DNA of 18,005 bases, taken from positions 1 through 18,005 of the forward strand of contig URZM01000024.1 of the NCBI GenBank assembly GCA_900552315.1, in the 5' to 3' direction. A program made the translations under genes and the position numbers. The notes under the pieces were generated by a model. The model did no database searches. It saw only the letters and a program-made list of their open reading frames with translations, and had not been told where the DNA came from. Positions 8,355-14,980 of this stretch are shown one piece after another; position 1 is the stretch's first letter, and each line of letters starts with the position of its first letter. The stretch comes from an uncultured Bacteroidales bacterium (GTDB lineage: Bacteria > Bacteroidota > Bacteroidia > Bacteroidales > Muribaculaceae).

Positions 8355-10004
8355 CTATATCTGCTTGAGTGTGCGCATATACAGGCGTGGCGACATTCCG
8401 GTGAGTTTGCTGAAAGAACGGTAAAATACGGACATGGACGAGAAACCTGAGCGGGTGGAGATGTCATTGATGGAGAGCGGCTCGTCTTGGTTGTCTACCA
8501 TAAGGTTGCGTGCATATTCCGCGCGACAACGGTTGATATAGGCCGACACACTCATGCCCTTGCATTTGTTTATGACCTTTGATATATATGTCTCGTTGGT
8601 GCCTACCGCCTTGGCCAGGGATGCCCTGTCGAGCGTGGAGTCCCTGAAGAGTTTTTCTACGTCAAGGAGGCGGTCTATGGTATTCAGAAGCTCAGACTCC
8701 TTGTTTTCCGAAAGTTTGGAGACCGATGGCGTCACAGTGTCGGCGTTCTGCTCCGCGAGGCGTTCTCTCAGGCTCAGCATCTGCTTGTGCGAATCGGCAT
8801 TTTGCCTCACTATTGAACGGTATAGCAATGTTTTGCGTCTGTGCAGAATTATGAATATCGCGGCGATCACCAGGAGGGCGCATGCCGCCACAAGCAGAAG
8901 CCGAGAAATGTTCTCACGCTCAATGATCTGGACCTTGGCGGCCAATATCTCGCTCTCCTTCTTTTGAAGCTGGTAGCGTGCCGACATGTCGGCGATGGCC
9001 TGCTCATGCTCGAGGCTGAATATGCGGCTGTAGTCCTGGTTGTATAGGCAAGAGTAATTGTAAGCACTCCTCCAGTCGCCCTTCGCTTCGTAGGCTTTCG
9101 CCACCAAAGCATATAGGTCAGGGCGGTAGTCCAGATTATGGGAGCGGTCGGTATTGTGCAGACCGGCCTCAGCCTCGGCGATGGCTTCATCATATCTGCC
9201 GACATCGAGCAGATAATCGCTGTATCGCAGACAAGAATACAGGTGGGCGCCATTGTAGACGGATGTTGACGCCATGCTCTTCTTAAACCACTCTTCGGCT
9301 TCCTTATCGCGGCCCAGGCCATGGAGGGCCGAGGCATGCACGGCATATACTCCGGCAGTATAGTTTGTGTCGGCCGGCAATATGCCCAGGGCCTGTGTGC
9401 TGTATTTCAGTCCATCCTGAAAGTTGTGACGATCGACCTCCAGGATAGCATTGACATAGGCAGCGGCCAGAAGCAGATATCCTTCATGGCGGGAGGAGGC
9501 ATATTTATAGGCGTCTCGTGCAAAGTGCGATGCGGTAGTATCTGCCCTCATCCCCTTGGCAAAAGCAATGTTGCATGCAATCTTGACATATACGGCGGAG
9601 TCACCGCATGCCAGGGCGTTCTCGGCCGCCTCCAGGAAATAGTTCATGCCTTTGGCATAATTCATCTCCGAGTCGAAGGCCAAGATGCCGAGGCCCATTT
9701 GCGCCATGGCCTCATGCCGCCTGTCATTATTTGCCGAGGCCTGCTCAAGCACCTTCTTGTAGCGCTTTTCGGCCTTGTCAAAATTGTTTCTCTTCAACTC
9801 GTCTTGAGCCATGATGATACCGGCATAGAGTGAATCGGACGGGGCTGACGATGAGGGCGAAGAAGCATCGGATGAAGATGAGCCTGTACACGAGACGCAT
9901 AAGAGCATGCACAGGCAGACGGCCTCACCTGCCAATGCGTATATAATCTTAGAACATAAGAGTGGACGTACTGCCGATAAGTGCTTTTTATATATCTTCA
10001 TCAA
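8355..10004 (-). CDS. Membrane-spanning TPR sensor with AraC-type DNA-binding domain
   Basis: A 549-residue one-protein signalling regulator. An N-terminal hydrophobic segment (about residues 18-38) ends in CVSC, a possible but atypical lipobox at Cys39, followed by a Ser/Ala/Pro-rich linker (40-58). Residues about 60-340 are helical tetratricopeptide-type repeats, e.g. NNFDKAEKRYKKVLEQA and GRDKEAEEWFKKSM. A heptad-like helix (340-365) leads to one membrane segment (366-389, LLLVAACALLVIAAIFIIL) and a basic stop-transfer HRRK. The C-terminal part (437-547) is an AraC/XylS domain with two helix-turn-helices: DRASLAKAVGTNETYISKV, and SINDISTRSGFSSMSVFYRSF before KLTGMSPRLYMR. The TPRs should be periplasmic and the DNA-binding domain cytoplasmic. 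Similar TPR-TM-AraC proteins are common in Bacteroidales; their ligands are mostly unknown. It has its own promoter and precedes the exported-protein gene by 255 bases. Confidence 0.85.
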   Translation of the reverse strand: MMKIYKKHLSAVRPLLCSKIIYALAGEAVCLCMLLCVSCTGSSSSDASSPSSSAPSDSLYAGIIMAQDELKRNNFDKAEKRYKKVLEQASANNDRRHEAMAQMGLGILAFDSEMNYAKGMNYFLEAAENALACGDSAVYVKIACNIAFAKGMRADTTASHFARDAYKYASSRHEGYLLLAAAYVNAILEVDRHNFQDGLKYSTQALGILPADTNYTAGVYAVHASALHGLGRDKEAEEWFKKSMASTSVYNGAHLYSCLRYSDYLLDVGRYDEAIAEAEAGLHNTDRSHNLDYRPDLYALVAKAYEAKGDWRSAYNYSCLYNQDYSRIFSLEHEQAIADMSARYQLQKKESEILAAKVQIIERENISRLLLVAACALLVIAAIFIILHRRKTLLYRSIVRQNADSHKQMLSLRERLAEQNADTVTPSVSKLSENKESELLNTIDRLLDVEKLFRDSTLDRASLAKAVGTNETYISKVINKCKGMSVSAYINRCRAEYARNLMVDNQDEPLSINDISTRSGFSSMSVFYRSFSKLTGMSPRLYMRTLKQI

Positions 10005-10042
10005 GAAAGCTCCCTACTATAATCAGTATATGAAATATCACA

Positions 10043-10073
10043 CAAAGATACTAATCATCGTTGAATTACACAA
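10043..10073 (-). promoter_or_regulatory. Bacteroidota-type promoter for the AraC/TPR regulator gene
   Basis: On the minus strand, -7 element TATCTTTG (10050-10043) and a TTG -33 element (10073-10071) are separated by 20 bases. The predicted start is near 10036, about 32 bases before the ATG at 10004. The spacer (TGTAATTCAACGATGATTAG) resembles that of the rpsL promoter, including the shared GATTAG/AATTAG end next to the -7 element. Confidence 0.7.
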
Positions 10074-10086
10074 CTCACATCAAACC

Positions 10087-10100
10087 GGGGCACACGCCCC
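10087..10100 (-). terminator. Weak hairpin, possible end of the nusB-DUF5606 transcript
   Basis: On the minus strand GGGGC-GTGT-GCCCC forms a compact 5-bp GC stem followed by GGTTTGATG, which has only three T in a row. It lies 149 bases after the DUF5606 stop and just upstream of the next promoter, a reasonable place for a terminator, but the T-tract is poor. Confidence 0.3.
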
Positions 10101-10248
10101 TCATAAAGGTCTCGACTATGTGGAGCCGCGAATATACACGGATGGCCGGCGCCAGGAAGGGCACTCCTGGATCCGGCCAGCAGACGAGCATCGGCGCCAT
10201 GGACGCACAACCGCGTACACGCCGACGAGGATGTGTGCGGAACGGGTG
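10101..10248 (-). other. GC-rich non-coding stretch with strong potential stem-loop
   Basis: These 148 bases between the DUF5606 stop and the regulator's promoter region are GC-rich, unlike the AT-rich gaps elsewhere in the window. At 10143-10179 the arms TGGCCGG/CCGGCCA (7 bp) and, separated by a 2x2 internal loop, CCAGG/CCTGG (5 bp) close a nine-base loop. This is the most stable-looking structure in any gap here. No family match is recognisable. It could be a 3'-UTR element or small RNA of the nusB operon, or the remains of a coding tail. Confidence 0.35.
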
Positions 10249-10707
10249 TCAGGCCTCGGCTGTTGTGGCACTCTGTGCGGGAGCCTCGTCCTCAGGCTGA
10301 CGCGCGTCGGCTTCCTCGGAGTCCTTGAAAGTGGTGAAGCCGGCCTGGAGCAGCAGGTTGTACCAGCTGAAGAACTTGCGTATGTCGCCGTCATAGACGC
10401 GGTCTCTGTCAAAGTCGGGAAGCACCTTCGAGAACTCGTCGCGCAACGCACCTGCCGCCTGGAGGGCCTTTACGTCCACTGTCTTGAACTCGTAGAGCTT
10501 GCCGGCGTTCTCCAGCACATCGGCCAAAGGCACCTCTTCGGAGTCGGTGTACATGGCAATGTCGCGTAGGCTCACGATCTTGTCGCGGCCATGCGCCGGA
10601 TATCGCTTGCCGGAAATTATGTCCTCGACCAGGAGCATGTTCTTGCCGTTAGTCACTATCTTGAACAATCCGGGCTTGCCGGTGATGGAAAGTATGTTCT
10701 TAAGCAT
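10249..10707 (-). CDS. DUF5606 family protein
   Basis: A 152-residue protein that matches the Bacteroidota-specific DUF5606 family in its N-terminal two thirds. The family start MLKNILSITGKPGLFKIV, the segment NMLLVEDIISGKRYPAHGRDKIVSLRDIAMYT and EEVPLADVLENAG are all present. The region after residue about 75 (LRDEFSKVLPDFDRDRVYDGDIRKFFSWYNLL) also fits, while the last 25 residues are acidic, Ala-rich and probably disordered. No signal peptide or membrane segment is visible, so it should be cytoplasmic. The molecular function of the family is unknown to me. It starts 9 bases after the coaE stop, on the downstream side, and wait-free spacing puts it at the end of the nusB operon order only if transcription passes coaE; gene order on the minus strand is coaE at higher coordinates, then this gene. 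Confidence 0.85.
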   Translation of the reverse strand: MLKNILSITGKPGLFKIVTNGKNMLLVEDIISGKRYPAHGRDKIVSLRDIAMYTDSEEVPLADVLENAGKLYEFKTVDVKALQAAGALRDEFSKVLPDFDRDRVYDGDIRKFFSWYNLLLQAGFTTFKDSEEADARQPEDEAPAQSATTAEA

Positions 10708-10716
10708 ATCTTGTTG

Positions 10717-11325
10717 TTAATGTATGGTTTTTTTATTTGTCTGTATAATCAAAGAGTCGATGGCCGGAATCAACGGCATGAGACCATCGTTGATGATGGC
10801 GGTCACTTTTCCTGTGGGGAGAGAGTCGAACTCGGCTTGCTGAACGCTCATCCTGGCTTGCACCTCTTGGCGGGAGAGTGCGGAGCGAGCCATTACCCTG
10901 AGCAGACGCATCTCCATCGGCGCCTGCACGAGCCATATACTGTCCACGGCCTCGTCCAGTGCGGAGGTGTCGAGAATCGCGCTCTCGACCAAGGCCAAGG
11001 TGTGCATGCCGGCCAATGAAGAAAGCCACACGGCAATGTCGCTCCTTACTGCCTCGTGCACCCGCGCCTCGAGTCGCGCGCGGGTGTGAGGGTCTGAGAA
11101 TATACGCGCGCCCAGGAGCTTGCGGTCAAGCTCGCCGTCGGGACGATATACCTCCTCCCCTATCTCCGAAAGCAAGAAAGCGCGTATGTCCGGGTCGGCC
11201 TTCATAATGGCCTTGGCGCGGGAATCACAGTCATATACGGGGATTCCCCTCAGCGCGCATATCCGGCAGACTATGCTCTTGCCGCTGCCGATACCGCCTG
11301 TCACACCTATCAGAATCGGGGTCAT
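10717..11325 (-). CDS. coaE: Dephospho-CoA kinase
   Basis: A 202-residue P-loop kinase of normal family length. It phosphorylates the 3'-hydroxyl of dephospho-CoA with ATP, the last step of coenzyme A synthesis, in the cytoplasm. The Walker A motif GGIGSGKS lies at residues 10-17, followed by the substrate-binding segment VYDCDSRAKAIM. Later come the conserved RxxLLGARIFSDP-like region (RKLLGARIFSDPHTRARLE), the lid region with MRLLRVMARSALSRQEVQARM, and the C-terminal AIINDG motif typical of the family. Its ATG overlaps the ybbR stop by four bases (11322-11325), which suggests translational coupling. The DUF5606 gene begins 9 bases after its stop. A second CoA gene, coaBC, lies at the right edge in another unit. 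Confidence 0.95.
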   Translation of the reverse strand: MTPILIGVTGGIGSGKSIVCRICALRGIPVYDCDSRAKAIMKADPDIRAFLLSEIGEEVYRPDGELDRKLLGARIFSDPHTRARLEARVHEAVRSDIAVWLSSLAGMHTLALVESAILDTSALDEAVDSIWLVQAPMEMRLLRVMARSALSRQEVQARMSVQQAEFDSLPTGKVTAIINDGLMPLIPAIDSLIIQTNKKTIH

Positions 11326-12314
11326 GGCATGTTTCGTATGATGGTGTACTCTATGCTGTCCATCTGCAGCGAGGCGTTCGTGACGCCCCGGGGCATCTTG
11401 TCTATCCGGACTTTCACCATAGCCGAGGATGAGGGGGCTATGTCGGCGTAATCGGCCACCACCCTGAAATCGGAGACGGGCACGTCGTCGCCTATACTCA
11501 TCGGCACGAGGTACGAGACCTCGACTTTCTGGGGGAATAGGGCGAGGCTTTCGGAGGCGGGCACTCCGGTAGGGGTTACCGTGACGAAGGTCTTGCGGTT
11601 CTCAAGCGGCTCGACCGGAATGGTCACCTCCACCATGGATGGCTCTATGCGGACACCCTTGAGGGGGCGTATGCCTACCTTCACTTTAAGGGGGTCGGCA
11701 AGGTCACGCCTGACTATGGGCATGGTGGTGACGTACATCACCGTATCGATAATATCTCCGACTGAATATATCTTGGCCTCGCGCACATTGAGTTTCGGAT
11801 TGCCGTTTATGACCTTGCCGAGAGCGGCTGTGACATCGGCGTCCACCTTGATGGGCACCACCTTTCCGGGCGAGGTCGTGTACCAGACCCCTATGGAGTC
11901 GGTCGAGGTGATGTTGATGCCGGCTCCGGTGCCGAATATACCCCTCAGGCTCGACATAAATGCGGAAGGGGAGACACGCAGCCTGTTGCCGGAAGCGTAT
12001 TCGGCAAAGGAGATACGCACCACCGGGGTGTCCATGAATTTCCGGCGCAGGAGGGCCGAGCCCTTGTCGCGCACGGTGACATTCAGCACGGCGGCAGGGT
12101 CGGTGATGAAGGTCACGGAATCAGGCACGCCCTCTATCTCTATGCGCACCTGGAAATCGGACTGAGCCTCGTCGTTTAGCGCGAGAATCAGCCAGAACAC
12201 CCCGGCGAGAGCTACGAACATGAGATATTGCCACAGGCTCTTGAACTTGCCTGCGGCACGTATGGCGTTGCGTATTCGCTCCTTCAGAGACAGAGGCGCC
12301 CGGTCATCATCCAT
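11322..12314 (-). CDS. YbbR-domain membrane protein (CdaR-like)
   Basis: A 330-residue protein with a short basic cytoplasmic N-terminus (MDDDRAPLSLKERIRNAIRAAG), one membrane helix at about residues 29-46 (YLMFVALAGVFWLILAL) and a long extracytoplasmic part. The outer part is built of YbbR-like beta repeats: VRIEIEGVPDSVTFITDPAAVLNVTVRDKG, VKVGIRPLKGVRIEPSMVEVTIPVEP and VSYLVPMSIGDDVPVSDFRVVADY are recognisable. In Firmicutes the YbbR protein CdaR regulates the diadenylate cyclase CdaA; no cyclase gene is adjacent here, so that role is not supported and the Bacteroidota function is uncertain. It begins 14 bases after yajC and overlaps coaE by four bases. The YajC-YbbR-CoaE order is, as far as I know, common in Bacteroidales. 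Confidence 0.88.
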   Translation of the reverse strand: MDDDRAPLSLKERIRNAIRAAGKFKSLWQYLMFVALAGVFWLILALNDEAQSDFQVRIEIEGVPDSVTFITDPAAVLNVTVRDKGSALLRRKFMDTPVVRISFAEYASGNRLRVSPSAFMSSLRGIFGTGAGINITSTDSIGVWYTTSPGKVVPIKVDADVTAALGKVINGNPKLNVREAKIYSVGDIIDTVMYVTTMPIVRRDLADPLKVKVGIRPLKGVRIEPSMVEVTIPVEPLENRKTFVTVTPTGVPASESLALFPQKVEVSYLVPMSIGDDVPVSDFRVVADYADIAPSSSAMVKVRIDKMPRGVTNASLQMDSIEYTIIRNMP

Positions 12315-12328
12315 GGCGATGACTGGCT

Positions 12329-12643
12329 TTATTTCTTGGCGGCAGCCGTGGCGCCTGGATCGGAGTATACGGATGTCTTCTCTATCTTGATGGTCACGTT
12401 TGGCGCGATCTCAATCAGGAATGTGGTCTCCTTCACCTCACGGATCTTGCCGTATATGCCGCCGGCGGTTATGACCTTGTCGCCGACGGTCATTGCCTCG
12501 CGGGCCTTGCGGATTTCCTTCTGTTTCTTGCTTTGGGGACGAATCATGAAGAAATAGAAGATAACGATCATGGCGACAATCATGAGGATGCCGGTGTAGC
12601 CACCGCCAGTCTGGGTCGCGTCAAGAAGAATAGTGTCAAGCAT
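12329..12643 (-). CDS. yajC: Preprotein translocase accessory subunit YajC
   Basis: A 104-residue protein of normal YajC size. A single membrane helix (about residues 16-34, YTGILMIVAMIVIFYFFMI) is followed by the family signature IRPQSKKQKEIRKAREAM. The cytoplasmic beta domain then carries VGDKVITAGGIYGKIREV and TIKIEKTSVYSD. YajC associates with SecDF and SecYEG in the inner membrane and is usually dispensable. It starts 49 bases after the nusB stop and ends 14 bases before ybbR. No promoter motif is visible in either gap, so it probably relies on the nusB promoter. Confidence 0.95.
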   Translation of the reverse strand: MLDTILLDATQTGGGYTGILMIVAMIVIFYFFMIRPQSKKQKEIRKAREAMTVGDKVITAGGIYGKIREVKETTFLIEIAPNVTIKIEKTSVYSDPGATAAAKK

Positions 12644-12692
12644 TTCTTATGTGGTTGTGTGGGTTAATAATCAGAATCTGCGAGGATGAGCC

Positions 12693-14096
12693 TCATGGCT
12701 TCAGCAGGCGCCCTTCGGCACGCAGGTTTGAGATCGCGGCCCCGAGCAGCCCGTTGATGAAGAACGGGCTCTTGGGCGTGCTGTACGCCTTGGCTATCTC
12801 TATGTATTCGTTTAGGGAGACGTTCACGGGGACCTTCGGGAAATTCAGTATCTCGGCAAGGGCGGTACGCGCAATGACGACATCCATAAACGCGAGGCGG
12901 TCCGCCTCCCAGGAATCTTTGTTGAGGGCGTTGTCCAGAATCTCGCCATACTCCTCCTTGTTCTTAACCACGGCGTTGAAGAGCTCGCGTCCGAAACGCG
13001 CGTCCTCGTCGTCCTTGTACATGGGGAGCAGAGGGTCGGGACATTCCTCCTCGAAACGGCGCACCGTCTTTATGACGAAAGTGCCTATGGTGTCGGTGTC
13101 GTCGTTCCAGAACACGGACTTGTCCTCGAGCGATTCCTGCAACTCCTCGTCGGGGAGTATTATGTAGCGATAGAGGTTTTTCCACAGCAGGCAGTCGTCC
13201 TGATATGAAGGCTCGGGAGAGGCCATGTAGTCCTTGTAGATGTCGGAGGCCGTCACCCTCTTGAGCAGGGAGGAGAGCAGCACACGGTCATTTGCAAACC
13301 ATGAGAGCTTGTTTTTCTCCACGAAGGCCGTGAAATCCGCATCGGCCGCCAGACGCTCTATGAAACGGTTCTCCACAAACCTTAGGTCGGGGTTCAGGTC
13401 GCTGTCCGTGGCGAGGTACTTGTGGCGTGCGGCGTCCAGGTTCTGTTCCTGCAGGCGGGTAAGCTCCACGGCGAGCAGGAGCAGGAGGTAATATAGCTCA
13501 CGAGCCTTGTCCAGGGAGTGGGAAAGCGTCTTGGCCGCGTCTGCCACATGGCCTTGGGAGGATGAGAAATTGGTGAACGTGGTCTCCATGAGCTGGTGCA
13601 TACGCTCCACCCCGCGCAGGGAGTAGTTGGGGAGCTCCTCGTATATCTTTGCCAGCTGCGCGTCAGGCACGAGCATGAGGTTGAAAATCTCGCGCCACAC
13701 CTTCAGGTCGGCGGCCATGTCCGAGGAGCCGTTCTTGGCATAAGCCTTGTATGATGCGGAGTCCTTCACCATGTCCGAGAGGCGCTGCACGAGAGCGGGG
13801 CTGTCGAGGGGGGATGGCTCCAGTCGGTTCTTGGCTATCTGGCTCTTGATTTTCTCGTCGGCCATGACGGTGCGGATAAATCGGTTGTCGGCCAAGGGCC
13901 TGTGTCCTCCACGCTGCTGCACGTTGTCTGCTATGCGTGTCATGAGCACGAGCATGTCAATATACAGCCTGTAAGCGAAGCGCTTCTCCTTGGTGGGGGG
14001 AGTGGGCTGGCTCTCCAGGGTGAACAATTTCTCTGTCAGCAGATAGGAGTACAGGAGCTGCACCACCTTGATTCTTATAAGAACGCGATTTATCAT
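12693..14096 (-). CDS. nusB: Transcription antitermination factor NusB, long form with duplicated N-terminal region
   Basis: A 467-residue protein whose last 100 residues (about 367-462) are a NusB domain: RFGRELFNAVVKN, a central helix pair with RLAFMDVVIARTALAEIL, and VSLNEYIEIAKAYSTPKSPFFINGLLGA. NusB binds boxA RNA with S10 (NusE) and promotes antitermination in rRNA operons. E. coli NusB has 139 residues; the large N-terminal extension, beginning MINRVLIRIKVVQLLYSYLL, is a Bacteroidota trait. Here the extension appears internally duplicated: residues about 40-154 and 196-324 share the pattern of an aliphatic helix, then DNRFI/ENRFI, KNRL/KNKL, YKAY/YKDY, a Trp, and VPDAQL/LPDEEL. The start is supported by a promoter that leaves a leader of only about 14 bases. 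It is the first gene of the nusB-yajC-ybbR-coaE-DUF5606 unit. Confidence 0.93.
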   Translation of the reverse strand: MINRVLIRIKVVQLLYSYLLTEKLFTLESQPTPPTKEKRFAYRLYIDMLVLMTRIADNVQQRGGHRPLADNRFIRTVMADEKIKSQIAKNRLEPSPLDSPALVQRLSDMVKDSASYKAYAKNGSSDMAADLKVWREIFNLMLVPDAQLAKIYEELPNYSLRGVERMHQLMETTFTNFSSSQGHVADAAKTLSHSLDKARELYYLLLLLAVELTRLQEQNLDAARHKYLATDSDLNPDLRFVENRFIERLAADADFTAFVEKNKLSWFANDRVLLSSLLKRVTASDIYKDYMASPEPSYQDDCLLWKNLYRYIILPDEELQESLEDKSVFWNDDTDTIGTFVIKTVRRFEEECPDPLLPMYKDDEDARFGRELFNAVVKNKEEYGEILDNALNKDSWEADRLAFMDVVIARTALAEILNFPKVPVNVSLNEYIEIAKAYSTPKSPFFINGLLGAAISNLRAEGRLLKP

Positions 14097-14116
14097 GACT
14101 TATCCTAATATCAGTG

Positions 14117-14147
14117 CAAAGTTACGGAAAAAAAGTCAAACAGCCAA
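14117..14147 (-). promoter_or_regulatory. Bacteroidota-type promoter for the nusB operon
   Basis: On the minus strand the -7 element TAACTTTG (14124-14117) is identical to that of the rpsL operon, with a TTG -33 element (14147-14145) again 20 bases upstream. The spacer includes a run of seven T (14134-14128). The predicted start near 14110 leaves an unusually short leader before the ATG at 14096. Confidence 0.7.
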
Positions 14148-14170
14148 TTATTGCGTGCGCACGTAGCCGG

Positions 14171-14932
14171 TCATTCGCAGCTGAGACCGGCAGCGAGACG
14201 CTGGCGCACGGCCTCGTACATCATGACTCCGGCGGCCACGGAGACGTTGAGGGAGCCTATGGAGCCTATGACAGGGATTGCGGCCAGGGAGTCGCACAGG
14301 CGCAGCACCTCGTCGGAGAGGCCGGTGTCCTCTGCTCCCATCACTATGGCCACCGGGCCTGTGAAGTCGGCGTCCGTGTAGCTCTCTGTGCCCTTTTCGG
14401 TGGCCCCGACCACCCTCAGGCCGCTGTCCTTGAGGTAGCGTATGGCGGAGGCTATGGAGCGCTCCCGGCACACGGGGATGTGAAGCAACGCACCGGCGCT
14501 GGTCTTCACGGCGTCGGCGTTCACAGAGACGCTGTGTCGCTCCGGGATAACGATGGCGTCCACTCCCGCGCACTCGGCGGTGCGCGCTATGGCTCCAAAA
14601 TTGCGGTTGTCGGTGATGCCGTCAAGAAGCAGGATGAAAGGGAGCATCCCCTCCTCGTAGAGGGTGGGCACCATCTGGCTCAGGGAGTGGTAGGTCACCA
14701 TGCTCAGGAGCGCGATGGCTCCCTGGTGGTTCTTCATGGTGATACGGTTCAGTTTCTCCAGGGGGACGTATTGCGTGACTATCCCGTGCTCCCTTATCTT
14801 GGATATGAGCTCGCGGCTCAGGTCAGAGCCCGCCAGGTCTTTTCGGAGCAGCACCTTGTCTATGTCCTTTCCGGCCTCTATGGCCTCTATTACGGCACGC
14901 AGGCCGAATATGTATTCTGACTTGTGTATCAT
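14171..14932 (-). CDS. rlmB: SPOUT (TrmH family) 23S rRNA 2'-O-ribose methyltransferase
   Basis: A 253-residue SpoU/TrmH methyltransferase with the RlmB-type small N-terminal substrate-binding domain (EYIFGLRAVIEAIEAGKDIDKVLL, residues 6-29). RlmB methylates the 2'-O of G2251 in the 23S P-loop using S-adenosylmethionine. The knot motifs are present: motif 1 DNRNFGAIARTAECAG (108-123) with the catalytic-type Asn111 and Arg117, motif 2 AIVMGAEDTGLS (195-206) with Glu201, and motif 3 IPVIGSIGSLNVSVAAGVMMYEA (219-241, written here in part) with Ser227 and Asn229. Assignment to RlmB rather than another TrmH paralogue rests on length and on the N-terminal domain. It starts 48 bases after the recN stop; no promoter lies between them, so it is probably the last gene of the coaBC unit. 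Confidence 0.85.
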   Translation of the reverse strand: MIHKSEYIFGLRAVIEAIEAGKDIDKVLLRKDLAGSDLSRELISKIREHGIVTQYVPLEKLNRITMKNHQGAIALLSMVTYHSLSQMVPTLYEEGMLPFILLLDGITDNRNFGAIARTAECAGVDAIVIPERHSVSVNADAVKTSAGALLHIPVCRERSIASAIRYLKDSGLRVVGATEKGTESYTDADFTGPVAIVMGAEDTGLSDEVLRLCDSLAAIPVIGSIGSLNVSVAAGVMMYEAVRQRLAAGLSCE

Positions 14933-14980
14933 TTCGGGTTATGGGTCATATATGTACATGCAGGGCGGGTGCCCGCTATA

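Noticed and set aside
10116..10451. Minus-strand frame of 111 codons overlapping the end of DUF5606 and the GC-rich gap
   Set aside because: Its translation is Arg/Ser/Pro-rich with no family resemblance and mostly shadows the DUF5606 gene in another frame.
14128..14163. Run of seven T (minus strand) and the palindrome CGTGCGCACG after rlmB as an intrinsic terminator
   Set aside because: The palindrome is about 20 bases away from the T-run and leaves too small a loop; the T-run lies inside the spacer of the nusB promoter. A terminator must exist near here but is not convincing in sequence.
14965..14976. GCGGG/CCCGC hairpin after recN as a terminator
   Set aside because: The stem is short with an extremely tight loop and no T-run follows; rlmB begins soon after with no promoter of its own.
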